This document shows, in pieces, positions 43,063 to 52,398 of a stretch of DNA of 64,000 nucleotides. The notes under the pieces are model-generated. The model saw only the letters and a program-made list of their open reading frames with translations, was not told the DNA's origin and did no database searches. Made by a program: the position numbers and the translations under genes. Every line of letters starts with the position of its first letter. Position 1 is the first letter of the stretch. This DNA comes from Bradyrhizobium iriomotense (GTDB lineage Bacteria > Pseudomonadota > Alphaproteobacteria > Rhizobiales > Xanthobacteraceae): positions 124,001 through 188,000 of the forward strand of contig NZ_JAFCLP010000014.1 of assembly GCF_018129405.1 (NCBI RefSeq), written 5' to 3'.

Positions 43063-43719
43063 ATGTCCGCCCGTCCGACCTCCAAGCCGCGCGCCCGCCG
43101 CCAAACGGCTGAAGCCCGGCCGTACCATCACGGCGACCTCCGCCGCGTGTTGGTCGATGCTGCGTTGCAACTCGCCGCGGAAGGCGCCGACGTCTCGGTA
43201 CGCGAGGCCGCGCGCCGGGCTGCGGTGTCCCCGGGGGCGCCATTCCGACACTTCCCCAATCGCGATGCGCTGATGGCAGCCGCGGCCGAGGAGGCGCAGC
43301 GGCGCTTCCGAACCGAGATCGAGGCGGCGCTGGGCGACGCTTCGGCCGCCGACCCGCTTCTGCGCTTCCGCGCCTTCGGCCTCGCCTATTTGCGCTGGGC
43401 CATGCGCAACCCCGCGCATTTCGAGATCATCTCCACCGGGCGCTATTTCGCCCATGGCAGCTCGCCGGAGCTGACGCGCGACAACGCCGAGCTGATAGCG
43501 CTGACGGAGCAAATGCTGGCTGACGCGGCGGCGCAGGGCCTGCTGCGGTCGGCCGACCTCAAGCGTATCCAAATCGCCGGCCGCGCCCTGGTCTACGGCT
43601 TTGCCCGGATGAATCTCGACGGCCATTTTCCGCGCTGGGGCGTCGAGGAGGGGGAGATCGAGCGGATGGCGGAAGGGGTGATCGATCTCTTCATCGCCGG
43701 GATCGCCAGGCCCGATTAG
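43063..43719 (+). CDS. TetR-family regulator
   Basis: The 218-residue protein begins with a basic tail and a TetR helix-turn-helix (LRRVLVDAALQLAAEGAD, VREAARRAAVSPGAPFRHFP), then a TetR_C_33-like ligand domain. ATG 43063 has AGAAGG 6 bases upstream; earlier in-frame starts would overlap the operators. It is divergent from the membrane protein at 42336-42956 and probably represses both. Confidence 0.9.
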   Translation: MSARPTSKPRARRQTAEARPYHHGDLRRVLVDAALQLAAEGADVSVREAARRAAVSPGAPFRHFPNRDALMAAAAEEAQRRFRTEIEAALGDASAADPLLRFRAFGLAYLRWAMRNPAHFEIISTGRYFAHGSSPELTRDNAELIALTEQMLADAAAQGLLRSADLKRIQIAGRALVYGFARMNLDGHFPRWGVEEGEIERMAEGVIDLFIAGIARPD

Positions 43720-43895
43720 CCACGAGCCAACATTAAGCGAACGTCGAATTGCGGCGCGCGTTGCCTGTCCTTGACTGTTCCGTTACAGTTTTATGACACG
43801 GTGCAGGCTTCCGGCTGCGCCGGACGCCTTAGCCGTCTTGAGGGCCGGCCAGAGGGCTTGGTATTCCCGCGCCGGACCAGAGTTGCGTGCCGTCG

Positions 43896-45608
43896 ATGGC
43901 GTCCGCGCCCAATCCAGGTCCTTCTGCCACCACCGCCGTGCTGGCGAGCGTCGCCGCGCTCGGCATCTGGCGGCTGCTCGCCGTTGCAACGCCGCATCTG
44001 GCGGCGCTCGCGCTGATGTACGAGACCGAGACCGATTTCGGCTCGCGCCTGTCCTTCGCTCTCGCCTGGGGCATCCTCAACTTCTTCTGGATCACGCTGC
44101 TGCGCCGACCGGCGCTGTCGGGCGCGCTGTCGCTCACCATGGTCGTCGTGCTGGTGCTGCTGTCGCGGCTCAAGCATGACGTTGTGCAGATGACGGTCAA
44201 CTTCATCGACCTGATGATGATCGACCGCGACACGGTTGCGTTCCTGTTCACGATCTTCCCGAATTTGCGCTGGTCGGTGATCCTGGCCGGCCTCGTCACG
44301 CTGCCGCTGATGTACGCGCTGTGGTGGCTCGACCCGTTCCGCATCCGCCGCCTGCCGGCGTTCGCCTGCAAGCTCGCCTGTCTCGCCGCGCTCGTCGGCT
44401 ACTCGCTCTATCATCCGGACGAGGCTTGGCGCGGCTATTACGACGACGGCTATCTCTCGAAATTCTTCCGCTCGGGCGTCAGCGCCGTCTCCGACTTTGC
44501 GCAGTACGGCTTCATGGAATCGGCCGCCTCGACCAACGAGCGGCTCAACATGCCGCTGGTCGATGCCTGCCACCCTGCGGGCCGCCGGCCGAACATCATC
44601 ATGATCCATGATGAATCCAGCTTCGACATCCGCGCCGCACAGGGCATCAAGGTGCCGCAGCGCTATGGCGATCATTTCAAATCGTGGGACGGCAAGCAGC
44701 GCTCGTTCCTCGCCGAGAGCAATGGCGGGCCGAGCTGGTTCACCGAATACAACGTGCTTGCAGGGCTCTCCTCGCGCTCGTTCGGTCGCTTCGCCTATTT
44801 CGTGACGCGTATCGCCTCGAGCCGCGTCGAGCGCGGCCTGCCGTTGGCGCTGCGCCGCTGCGGCTACGACACGCTGTCGCTCTATCCCGCCTATGGCGGC
44901 TTCATGGGGGCGCGCAGCTTCCAGATGACGACCGGCATAGAGCGCTTCCTCGACTCTCATGATCTCGGCGCCAAGGACGTCGAACCCGACAGCTTCTTCT
45001 ACGACAAGGCGCTCCAGCTGATGGGAGAGCGGACGCCGAACAAGCCGCTGTTCACCTTCATCTATCTCGGTGCCAATCATTTCCCCTGGGAGACCCGCTT
45101 CCGTCCGGACCTGCTGCCGAACTGGCGCGCGCCGGGCAATGTGGCGTCCATCGACGAATATCTGCGCCGGCAGGCGATGAGCGCCGAGCAGTACAAGGCG
45201 TTCGTTGCCGGCTTGAAGAAGACCTTTCCCGGCGAGCCCTTCCTGATCGTGCGCTATGGCGATCATCAGCCCGAATTCGCGCCGAACCTGCTCGAACCCG
45301 GGCTCGACGAGGGCGCGATCGGCAAGAAGCTCGACGCTTACGATCCGCGCCTCTACGCGACCTATTATGCCATCGACGCCGTTAATTTCGAGCCGGTCAA
45401 AAGCGAGGCCGTGATGGACACGATCGACGGCCCCTATCTGCCGCTGGTGATCCAGGAAGCCGCCGGCATCCCGCTCGACCCGTCCTTCGCCGAGCAGAAG
45501 GCGATCATGCTCCGCTGCAAGGGCATCTTCTATGGCTGCAAGGACGGCGCCGAGGCGCGGCGGCTGAACCGGCTGCTGATCAATGCGGGGATGATCCGGG
45601 GGCTGTAG
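43896..45608 (+). CDS. Inner-membrane sulfatase-family protein (LTA-synthase/phosphoethanolamine-transferase-like)
   Basis: The 570-residue protein has about five N-terminal membrane helices (to about residue 170) and a periplasmic alkaline-phosphatase-superfamily domain. It shows PNIIMIHDESSFDI (metal Asp), SWFTEYNVLAGLSSRSF with a possible nucleophile Thr, and RYGDHQPEF (metal Asp/His). Such enzymes move phospho-groups from lipids to glycans or lipid A, but the acceptor is unknown. GTG 43887 is an alternative start; neither has a clear ribosome site. The gene is convergent with the ABC operon at 45657. Confidence 0.85.
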   Translation: MASAPNPGPSATTAVLASVAALGIWRLLAVATPHLAALALMYETETDFGSRLSFALAWGILNFFWITLLRRPALSGALSLTMVVVLVLLSRLKHDVVQMTVNFIDLMMIDRDTVAFLFTIFPNLRWSVILAGLVTLPLMYALWWLDPFRIRRLPAFACKLACLAALVGYSLYHPDEAWRGYYDDGYLSKFFRSGVSAVSDFAQYGFMESAASTNERLNMPLVDACHPAGRRPNIIMIHDESSFDIRAAQGIKVPQRYGDHFKSWDGKQRSFLAESNGGPSWFTEYNVLAGLSSRSFGRFAYFVTRIASSRVERGLPLALRRCGYDTLSLYPAYGGFMGARSFQMTTGIERFLDSHDLGAKDVEPDSFFYDKALQLMGERTPNKPLFTFIYLGANHFPWETRFRPDLLPNWRAPGNVASIDEYLRRQAMSAEQYKAFVAGLKKTFPGEPFLIVRYGDHQPEFAPNLLEPGLDEGAIGKKLDAYDPRLYATYYAIDAVNFEPVKSEAVMDTIDGPYLPLVIQEAAGIPLDPSFAEQKAIMLRCKGIFYGCKDGAEARRLNRLLINAGMIRGL

Positions 45609-45656
45609 CGGCTCTGACGCGCGTTGCCAGGACGACACCGAGCAAGTGGCGGGGAG

Positions 45657-47216
45657 CTACCGCTTGCCCACCTTCTCCCACAGCCACTTCGCCACCGCAT
45701 CGGGCGAGGAGTTCGCGTCATTGCCGCTGGCGCGCAGGTTCGCTTCGCGCATGGTGGCGATGTCGATCTTGCCGAGCAGCGGTTGCAGCGCCGTCTTGAG
45801 CTGCTCGTCGCCGGCGCGTTTCGGCGCCAGCAGCAGGATGGCGTCATAGGGCGGGATCGCATGCTTGGGATCGTCGAGCGTGACGAGGTCGTATTTCGCG
45901 ATCAGGCCGTCGCTGGTGTAGCCGGCGATGACGTCGACCTCGCCGCTGGCGACGGCCGCATACATGAAGTCCGGCTGCATCTGGCGCTGGGCGCGGAACT
46001 GGAGCCCATAGGCCTTTTGCAGGGCCGCCCATTCGGGGCGCGAGAAGAATTCGTAGTCGCCGGCAATCGACAGCGTCGAGGCATGTGCCGCAAGATCAGT
46101 GATGGTGCGGATTCCGAGCGCCTCGGCGCGCTTCCTCGGCATCACCAGCGCATAGGCATTCTCGAAGCCGAGTTCGCCGAGCAGGGTGATGTTCTGCTTT
46201 GCGAGCTCCGTCTTCAATTCTGCGACCAGCTCGGCGCGCGGCTTGATATCGGTGCGATGCAGCTGGTTGGCCCAGAGCGTGCCGGAATAATCGACACAGA
46301 GATCGATGTCGCCCGCCTTCAGCGCCTCGAAGATCACGCTGGAGCCGAGGCCGGACCGCGCCGTGGCCGAGAGGCCCGCCGCCTGGAGGCGGTCCCTCAT
46401 CAACGCCGACAGCACATATTGCTCGGCGAAGGTTTTTGCGCCGACCACATAGCCTGACGATGAGCGGCCCATCGTCGGCACCAGCGTTGCGGCGACCAGT
46501 GCCGCGATTCCCGCAGCGCCAAGCCCGGAGCGCAAGCGGCTGCGGTGGCGCAGGCCGCTCTCGATCAGGCCGAGCAACTGGTCGACTGCGAGCGCGAGCA
46601 GGGCCGAGGCGAGGCAGCCGAACAGCACGAACACCCAGTTCTGGGTCTGCAGCCCGGCGAAGATGTAGTTGCCGAGGCTGGTCTGCCCGATCGGCGTCGA
46701 GAGCGTCGCGGTGCCGATCACCCACACCGCGGCGGTGCGGATGCCCGCCATCATCACCGGCAGCGCCAGCGGCAGCTCGACCATGACAAGCGACTGCCGT
46801 GCGGTCATGCCCACGCCCTTGGCAGCCTCGATCAGCGCGGGATCGATGCCGTTGAGGCCGGTGATGCCGTTGCGCAGCACCGGCAGCATCGAATAGAGCG
46901 CCAGCGCCAGCATCGCCGGCAGGAAGCCGAAGGCGGAGAAGGAAACGCCGAACCAGGCGAGCGTCACGGAGGCCGCCAGCAACAGCAGTGGATAGAACAG
47001 CGCGAGCAGCGCCAGTCCCGGCACGGTCTGCACGATGCTGGCGAGTGCGAGCAGGATGCCGCGCGGCGCCGGACGGTTGCGCGTCAGGATCGCCAGCGGC
47101 AGGCTGACGGCGAGGCCAAGCGCGAGCGCGGCAAGGCTCACCCGCACATGGTTGCCGAGATAGTCTGCCAGATGCGACAGCGCCTCGCCCCAGCGTGGAT
47201 CGGTGAAGAGGCTCAT
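45657..47216 (-). CDS. Osmoprotectant ABC transporter, permease fused to binding protein
   Basis: The 519-residue protein is a fusion. Residues 1-220 form a ProW-like permease (VQTVPGLALLALFYPLLLL, the EAA-like loop EAAKGVGMTARQSLVMVELP). After a membrane linker, residues about 250-515 are an OpuAC/ProX-type binding protein (VVGAKTFAEQYVLSALMRDR, VDYSGTLWANQL, VIAGYTSDGLIAKYDLVTLD). Such fusions bind glycine betaine, choline or related quaternary amines. It overlaps the upstream ATPase gene by 4 bases, giving a two-gene transporter. Confidence 0.93.
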   Translation of the reverse strand: MSLFTDPRWGEALSHLADYLGNHVRVSLAALALGLAVSLPLAILTRNRPAPRGILLALASIVQTVPGLALLALFYPLLLLAASVTLAWFGVSFSAFGFLPAMLALALYSMLPVLRNGITGLNGIDPALIEAAKGVGMTARQSLVMVELPLALPVMMAGIRTAAVWVIGTATLSTPIGQTSLGNYIFAGLQTQNWVFVLFGCLASALLALAVDQLLGLIESGLRHRSRLRSGLGAAGIAALVAATLVPTMGRSSSGYVVGAKTFAEQYVLSALMRDRLQAAGLSATARSGLGSSVIFEALKAGDIDLCVDYSGTLWANQLHRTDIKPRAELVAELKTELAKQNITLLGELGFENAYALVMPRKRAEALGIRTITDLAAHASTLSIAGDYEFFSRPEWAALQKAYGLQFRAQRQMQPDFMYAAVASGEVDVIAGYTSDGLIAKYDLVTLDDPKHAIPPYDAILLLAPKRAGDEQLKTALQPLLGKIDIATMREANLRASGNDANSSPDAVAKWLWEKVGKR

Positions 47217-47995
47217 GCCGCACCGCTCTTCGGCAGCAGCGTATTCAGCCGCTCGACCTGGCGCCGCGGCGTGCGCAGCAGCTCGAGCACGTAATCGTCG
47301 CTGCTGCTCGAGAGCTCCGCAGCCGTACCCTGCGCGAGCAATCGCCCGCCGCGCATCACTGCGATACGGTCGGCGAGCAGGATCGCCTCGGTCATGTCAT
47401 GTGTGATCATGACGGAGGTCAGGCCGAGCTTGCGGTGCAGGTCGCGAAAATCTTCGCCGAGCGCATCGCGGGTGAGGGGATCGAGGGCGCCGAACGGCTC
47501 GTCCATCAGCACGATGCGGGGTTTGGCGGCGAGCGCCCGCGCCACACCGACGCGCTGGCGCTGGCCGCCGGAGAGTGCCTCGGGCAAACGGTCGCGATGC
47601 GATGCGCGGTCAAGCTGCACGAGCTCCAGCAACTCGTCGACGCGCCCAGCGATGGCCGCTGCTGGCTCGCCCAGCAGCTTTGGCGTGATCCCGATATTGT
47701 CGGCGACACTCAGATGCGGAAACAGCCCGCCGCTCTGGAAGACGTAGCCGATCCGGCGCCGCAGCGCGACCGGATCGACATTCCGCACGTCTTCCCCTTC
47801 GACCGTGATGGTGCCGCCATCGGCCTCGATCAGCCGGTTAGCGAGCCGCAGCAGCGTGGTCTTGCCCGAGCCGGAGCCGCCCACGATGGCCAGAAATTCG
47901 CCGTCGGCAATGTCGAGCGAGACGCCGTCGACGGCTGTGAGGGAGCCGAAGCTCTTGGTGACCTCATGGTAGCTGATCGCCAGCTTGGCAGGCAT
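47213..47995 (-). CDS. Osmoprotectant ABC transporter ATPase
   Basis: The 260-residue ATPase shows Walker A GGSGSGKT, signature LSGGQRQRVG and Walker B IVLMDEPFGALD. It lacks the C-terminal CBS domains of OpuCA/ProV. The ATG at 47995 is chosen because the frame upstream of it has no conserved sequence. It pairs with the fused permease/binding protein downstream. It is divergent from the NitT/TauT-type ATPase gene. Confidence 0.92.
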   Translation of the reverse strand: MPAKLAISYHEVTKSFGSLTAVDGVSLDIADGEFLAIVGGSGSGKTTLLRLANRLIEADGGTITVEGEDVRNVDPVALRRRIGYVFQSGGLFPHLSVADNIGITPKLLGEPAAAIAGRVDELLELVQLDRASHRDRLPEALSGGQRQRVGVARALAAKPRIVLMDEPFGALDPLTRDALGEDFRDLHRKLGLTSVMITHDMTEAILLADRIAVMRGGRLLAQGTAAELSSSSDDYVLELLRTPRRQVERLNTLLPKSGAA

Positions 47996-48116
47996 CGCGG
48001 GTCGGCTCAAGGGAGGGGAAGGGGACGGCAAGTCCCCATGCGTAGCACGCTTGGCGGCTTGATTGAACTTGGCCGCGCGAGAGGCTAAGGCATCGGCCAG
48101 AGTTCGGAGGAAACAT

Positions 48117-48935
48117 ATGACAACGCCAACGGCGGTGGCGCTGGAAGATGCCAAGGTTGCGTTCCGGCTGGGGGACGGCCGGGTCTATACGGCGGTGGAG
48201 AAGGCGCATCTTACGGTCGCGCAGGGCGAGTTCGTCGCCATCGTCGGCCCGACCGGCTGCGGGAAATCGACGCTGCTCAATGTCGCCGCGGGCCTGCTCA
48301 AGCCCGCAGCCGGCAGCGTCAGGATCTTCGACCAGCCGCTGACGGGGCTGAACCGGGAGGCCGGCTATTTGTTCCAGGCCGACGCGCTGTTCCCCTGGAA
48401 GACCGCGCTCGACAATGTCGCGATCGGGCTCGAGATCAAGGGCACGCCGCGCAGCGAGGCGCTCCCGCAGGCGCAGAAATGGCTGACGTCGGTGGGCCTC
48501 GGCGCCTTCGCGGGCCGCTATCCGCACATGCTCTCCGGCGGTCAGCGCAAGCGCGTGGCGCTGGCTCAGGTGCTGATCCGCGATCCAAAAATCCTGCTGA
48601 TGGACGAGCCGTTCGGACCGCTCGATGCGCAGACGCGCCAAGTGATGGGCAATCTGCTGCTCGACCTCTGGAACGCCGACCGCAAGGCCGTGCTGTTCGT
48701 GACGCATGATCTGGAAGAGGCGATAGCGCTCGCTGACCGCGTCGTGATCATGTCCGCGGGGCCGTCCTCGCGCATCATCGGCGACTGGCGCGTCAGCCTG
48801 CCGCGCCCGCGCGACATCTTCGAGGTGCGCCTCGACAAGGAGTTCCACGCACTCCATCGCGAGATCTGGAGCGTGCTGAAGGACGAGGTGATGAAGGGCT
48901 ACGCGCAGTCCACCCACGCGGCGGAGGCGGTCTGA
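48117..48935 (+). CDS. NitT/TauT-type ABC transporter ATPase
   Basis: The 272-residue ATPase has Walker A GPTGCGKS, signature LSGGQRKRV and Walker B ILLMDEPFGPLD, with the SsuB/TauB-like VFVTHDLEEAIALADRVV end. GGAGG lies before the ATG at 48117. It overlaps the permease gene by one base. Aliphatic sulfonate, nitrate, taurine or hydroxypyrimidine uptake are the usual roles; the ligand is not known. Confidence 0.92.
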   Translation: MTTPTAVALEDAKVAFRLGDGRVYTAVEKAHLTVAQGEFVAIVGPTGCGKSTLLNVAAGLLKPAAGSVRIFDQPLTGLNREAGYLFQADALFPWKTALDNVAIGLEIKGTPRSEALPQAQKWLTSVGLGAFAGRYPHMLSGGQRKRVALAQVLIRDPKILLMDEPFGPLDAQTRQVMGNLLLDLWNADRKAVLFVTHDLEEAIALADRVVIMSAGPSSRIIGDWRVSLPRPRDIFEVRLDKEFHALHREIWSVLKDEVMKGYAQSTHAAEAV

Positions 48936-49723
48936 TGTCGCGCCCGACGCTGTTTGCGCTGCAAGTCCTGGTCGCGGTCGTCTGCATCGTGCTGTGGCAG
49001 GTGCTGTCGACCGTCCCCGTGTTCGGCAAGATCCTGCTGCCGCCGTTCTTCTTCTCCAATCCGTTCGACGTGTTCAGCCAGATCGTGAAATGGTTCGCGT
49101 CCGGCGTGATCTGGAAGCATCTCGGCATCACGCTGGCGGAATCGATCCTCGCCTTCGTGATCGGATCAGCCGGTGGTGTGCTGGTCGGATTCTGGTTCGC
49201 GCGCCAGCCGCTGGTGGCCGCGGTGTTCGACCCCTACGTCAAGATGGTCAACGCGCTGCCGCGCGTGGTGCTGGCGCCGATCTTTGCGCTCTGGCTCGGG
49301 CTCGGCATCTGGTCCAAGGTCGCGCTCGGCGTGACGCTGGTGTTCTTCATCGTCTTCTTCAACGTCTATCAGGGTGTCAAGGAAGTCAGCCGCACCGTGC
49401 TCGACAACGGCCGCATGCTCGGCATGAGCGAGCGGCAGTTGATGCAGCACGTCTATTGGCCGTCGGCCCTGTCGTGGATGTTCTCCTCGCTGCACACCTC
49501 GGTCGGCTTCGCCGTGGTCGGTGCGGTCGTCGGCGAATATCTGGGATCGGCCGCCGGGCTCGGCTATCTCATTCAGCAGGCCGAGGGCGTGTTCGACGTC
49601 GCCGGCGTGTTCGCCGGCATGTTCGTGCTGTCGGCCTTTGTCATCCTGATCGACTATGGGGTGACGCTGGTCGAGCGGCGCCTGTTGGTGTGGCGGCCGA
49701 CCGCGTCGGATGGGCGCGGCTAG
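48935..49723 (+). CDS. NitT/TauT-type ABC transporter permease
   Basis: The 262-residue permease has about six helices and the SsuC-like EAA loop (NGRMLGMSERQLMQHVYWPS). It follows the ATPase with a one-base overlap. No binding-protein gene is adjacent; the best candidate is at 53815, about 4 kb downstream on the same strand. Confidence 0.92.
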   Translation: MSRPTLFALQVLVAVVCIVLWQVLSTVPVFGKILLPPFFFSNPFDVFSQIVKWFASGVIWKHLGITLAESILAFVIGSAGGVLVGFWFARQPLVAAVFDPYVKMVNALPRVVLAPIFALWLGLGIWSKVALGVTLVFFIVFFNVYQGVKEVSRTVLDNGRMLGMSERQLMQHVYWPSALSWMFSSLHTSVGFAVVGAVVGEYLGSAAGLGYLIQQAEGVFDVAGVFAGMFVLSAFVILIDYGVTLVERRLLVWRPTASDGRG

Positions 49724-49764
49724 GCCGCCTCGGTTGCTGCTGACATTTATGTGATTGGCCGGCC

Positions 49765-49789
49765 GGAATAGAACGCGCGCCCACGCGTC
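49765..49789 (+). promoter_or_regulatory. Candidate ECF-sigma promoter of the DUF305/beta-propeller/sigma operon
   Basis: GGAAT (49765-49769) and CGTC (49786-49789) are separated by 16 bases, the pattern of promoters read by alphaproteobacterial ECF sigma factors. It lies just upstream of the operon that includes its own ECF sigma gene, so autoregulation is plausible. Confidence 0.4.
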
Positions 49790-49824
49790 AAACCCCCATG
49801 CAACCACCCGCATGGGAGTTTTCG

Positions 49825-50361
49825 ATGTCGCTTTCACAGTTTCGCCGCGCCGTAGCAGCGCTCGCTGGCAGATGTCGATGGCCCAGGCCCGGCCTCGGCA
49901 CGGCATTCCTTGCCGCGCGCATTCTCGTTGCGTTCGCGGTGCCTCCGCTTGCGTTCGCGCATGAGTCCCATCCTGCCGCCCCGCCGGCTGCGGTGAGTGC
50001 AGAAGAACGGGCGTTCCTGGAAGAAAACGAAGCCGCCATGACCAAGATGATGAACGACATGGCGGCCAAGCCGACCGGCGATGTCGATCGCGACTTCGTT
50101 GCAATGATGACCCCGCACCATCAGGGCGCGATCGATATGGCGGTGACCGAATTGCGCTACGGCAAGAACGAGCAGCTGAGGCGCATCGCCCAGGAAATCA
50201 TCGTCGACCAGATGCAGGAAATCGCGGCCATGAAGCTCGCCATCGGCGAGCCCGCCACGGAAACCACGCCTGCTCCGACCCAGTCGCCACCCGCTCCCGT
50301 CGCAACCGGTCATCATCATCCGGGCATGCAGATGGATATGTCCAATGGAATGAAGAAGTAG
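49825..50361 (+). CDS. DUF305 exported protein
   Basis: The 178-residue product has a signal peptide (ending near AFAHES) and a DUF305 helical domain with DRDFVAMMTPHHQGAIDMAV, whose Met and His residues could bind metal, then QEIIVDQMQEIAAM. The C-terminal tail is His/Met-rich (HHHPGMQMDM), which suggests copper or silver binding. GGGAG lies near the ATG at 49825; ATG 49798 adds 9 residues. It begins the ECF-sigma island. Confidence 0.88.
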   Translation: MSLSQFRRAVAALAGRCRWPRPGLGTAFLAARILVAFAVPPLAFAHESHPAAPPAAVSAEERAFLEENEAAMTKMMNDMAAKPTGDVDRDFVAMMTPHHQGAIDMAVTELRYGKNEQLRRIAQEIIVDQMQEIAAMKLAIGEPATETTPAPTQSPPAPVATGHHHPGMQMDMSNGMKK

Positions 50362-50370
50362 GAGCCGCAG

Positions 50371-51840
50371 ATGACCACGTCACGAAGCAATATGATGAAG
50401 AGCTTCTTCCTGGCAGCCACGATGCTCGCCACCGGTTCTGTCGCATGGGCGGGGCAGGCACCGGGCTCTTTGTCTACCCCCGATATTCCGATCAGTCACC
50501 ACGACCGCGTCTACGCCGCGGAACAGTTCTCGAATACGGTCTCGGTCACCGATCCCGTCGACAACAGGTTGCTTGGCGTGATCCGGCTCGGCGACCCCCA
50601 GCCCGGCAATTTCAGCCCGCTCTACAAGGGCCAGGTTCTCGTCCATGGCATGGGCTTCTCGCCCGATCACAAGACGCTCGCCGTGGTCTCGATCGGTTCG
50701 AACTCCGTGAGCTTCATCGATACGGCGACCAACGCGGTCAAGCATATCACTTACGTCGGACGGTCGCCGCACGAGGCGTTCTTCACGCCTGATGGCAAGG
50801 AAGTCTGGGTCACCGTTCGCGGCGAGAACTACATCTCCGTCATCGATCCGATCAGCTTCAAGGAGAAGACCCGCATCACGACGCCGAACGGGCCGGGGAT
50901 GCAGATTTTCTCACCCGACGGCAAGTACGGCTACATCTGCTCGTCCTTCAATCCCGAGACTGATGTCGTCGCGGTGGCCGAGCACAAGATCATTGCGAAG
51001 GTGAAGCAGGAAAGTCCGTTCTGCCCGAACATCGCGGCGACGCCGGATGGAAGCCAGGTCTGGTTCACGTTGAAAGATGTGGGCCGGACTCAGGTATTCA
51101 ACGCGAGGCCGCCCTTCAATGCGATCAAGACCATCGACACCGGTCCGATCACAAATCACGTCAACTTCGCGCATACCGCCAAGGGCACGCTTGCCTATGT
51201 CACTGTCGGTGGCCTGAACGAAGTGAAGGTGTTCCGCACCGACGACTTCTCGCAGGTCGCGACGATCCCGGTCGGTAATTTGCCGCACGGGGTGTGGCCG
51301 TCCGGCGACGGCACCCGCATCTATGTGGGGCTGGAGAACGCCGACGCGCTTGCGGCTATCGATACGGCAACCAACAAGGTGATTGCCAACGTTCCGATCG
51401 GCCAGGCACCGCAGGCGATCGCCTTCGTTCCGAACGCCGCGCCGGATCCGGATGACCGCCAAAACCTGCAGGCTCTCGGCGTTGCCGGCCAGGTCGCTCA
51501 TCTGGCACTGGTATCGAAGGGCGACGCAGGCGGCGGGAAGGCGCCGACCAGCGTGTCGTTGTTCGATCAGGGCCTAATTCAGGTCTTGCAAGCTTCGGTG
51601 ACGGGGCTTCAGCCCAGGCAGAAATATGTGCTGGCGCTGGCGGACCATGGCGATGGCAGCGGCCCGCTGCAGCCATTGGCGGCGTTCATGACCAATCCGG
51701 CCGGATCGGCCATCGTCAATGCTGCCGGTCCAATCCGGCAGATCGTCGACCAGTCGGCCGCGGCTGCGAGGCGATACCTGGTGATTGCGGCAGGCGATGC
51801 GGCCATGCCGGGTGAGGCCGTCCAAATCGAGGCGCGATGA
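50371..51840 (+). CDS. Exported YVTN-type beta-propeller protein
   Basis: The 489-residue protein has a signal peptide (cleavage near AWAGQ) and about six beta-propeller repeats (HDRVYAAEQFSNTVSVTDP, DGKEVWVTVRGENYISVIDP, DGTRIYVGLENADALAAIDT). A C-terminal Ala/Gly-rich domain follows (about 385-489). Periplasmic propellers of this kind often scaffold or bind metals. It starts 9 bases after the DUF305 stop, in the same operon as the ECF sigma factor. Confidence 0.85.
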   Translation: MTTSRSNMMKSFFLAATMLATGSVAWAGQAPGSLSTPDIPISHHDRVYAAEQFSNTVSVTDPVDNRLLGVIRLGDPQPGNFSPLYKGQVLVHGMGFSPDHKTLAVVSIGSNSVSFIDTATNAVKHITYVGRSPHEAFFTPDGKEVWVTVRGENYISVIDPISFKEKTRITTPNGPGMQIFSPDGKYGYICSSFNPETDVVAVAEHKIIAKVKQESPFCPNIAATPDGSQVWFTLKDVGRTQVFNARPPFNAIKTIDTGPITNHVNFAHTAKGTLAYVTVGGLNEVKVFRTDDFSQVATIPVGNLPHGVWPSGDGTRIYVGLENADALAAIDTATNKVIANVPIGQAPQAIAFVPNAAPDPDDRQNLQALGVAGQVAHLALVSKGDAGGGKAPTSVSLFDQGLIQVLQASVTGLQPRQKYVLALADHGDGSGPLQPLAAFMTNPAGSAIVNAAGPIRQIVDQSAAAARRYLVIAAGDAAMPGEAVQIEAR

Positions 51841-51879
51841 CGTTCGGCGGGCGGCAACCGGGATGAGGCGGAGCGCGTC

Positions 51880-52398
51880 ATGAAGGATATGCTGGTTCAG
51901 GTCGAGCCGCTGATCCCCGCGCTCCGCCGCTATGCGCGTGCACTCATGCGCGATCGCGCGGCGGCTGACGATTTGGTCCAGGACTGCCTGGAGCGCGCCG
52001 TCAGCCGCTGGCATCAGCGGCGCGACGGCAGCGTCCGCGCTTGGCTGTTCACCATCCTCCACAATCTGGCGGTCACGCAATTTCGCCAGGCCACAGCGCG
52101 GGGCAGGCATATGCCGATCGACGATGCAGGCGAGCAGGAACTTGTCAGTGCGGCAGCGCAGGAGCAGAGGCTGACCTATCAGGATGTCCTGAGCAAGCTT
52201 GCAAAACTCCCGGATGAGCAGCGGACCGTGCTGTTGCTGGTCGCGGTCGAGGATCTTTCCTACGCCGACGCTGCGGCAGTTCTCAACGTCCCGATTGGTA
52301 CGGTAATGTCACGCCTGTCGCGCGCGCGAGAGAGGCTGCAACAGGAGGTGGATGGCGTTGCGCCGGGAAATGTCGTGGCACTGCGGAGCTTGAAATGA
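51880..52398 (+). CDS. ECF-family RNA polymerase sigma factor
   Basis: The 172-residue protein has sigma region 2 (LRRYARALMRDRAAADDLVQ, then AWLFTILHNLAVTQFRQ) and region 4 (LAKLPDEQRTVLLLVAVEDL, GTVMSRLSRARERL). It overlaps the anti-sigma gene by 4 bases (ATGA), the usual coupling. It probably drives the DUF305/propeller operon itself. ATG 51889 is an alternative start. Confidence 0.93.
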   Translation: MKDMLVQVEPLIPALRRYARALMRDRAAADDLVQDCLERAVSRWHQRRDGSVRAWLFTILHNLAVTQFRQATARGRHMPIDDAGEQELVSAAAQEQRLTYQDVLSKLAKLPDEQRTVLLLVAVEDLSYADAAAVLNVPIGTVMSRLSRARERLQQEVDGVAPGNVVALRSLK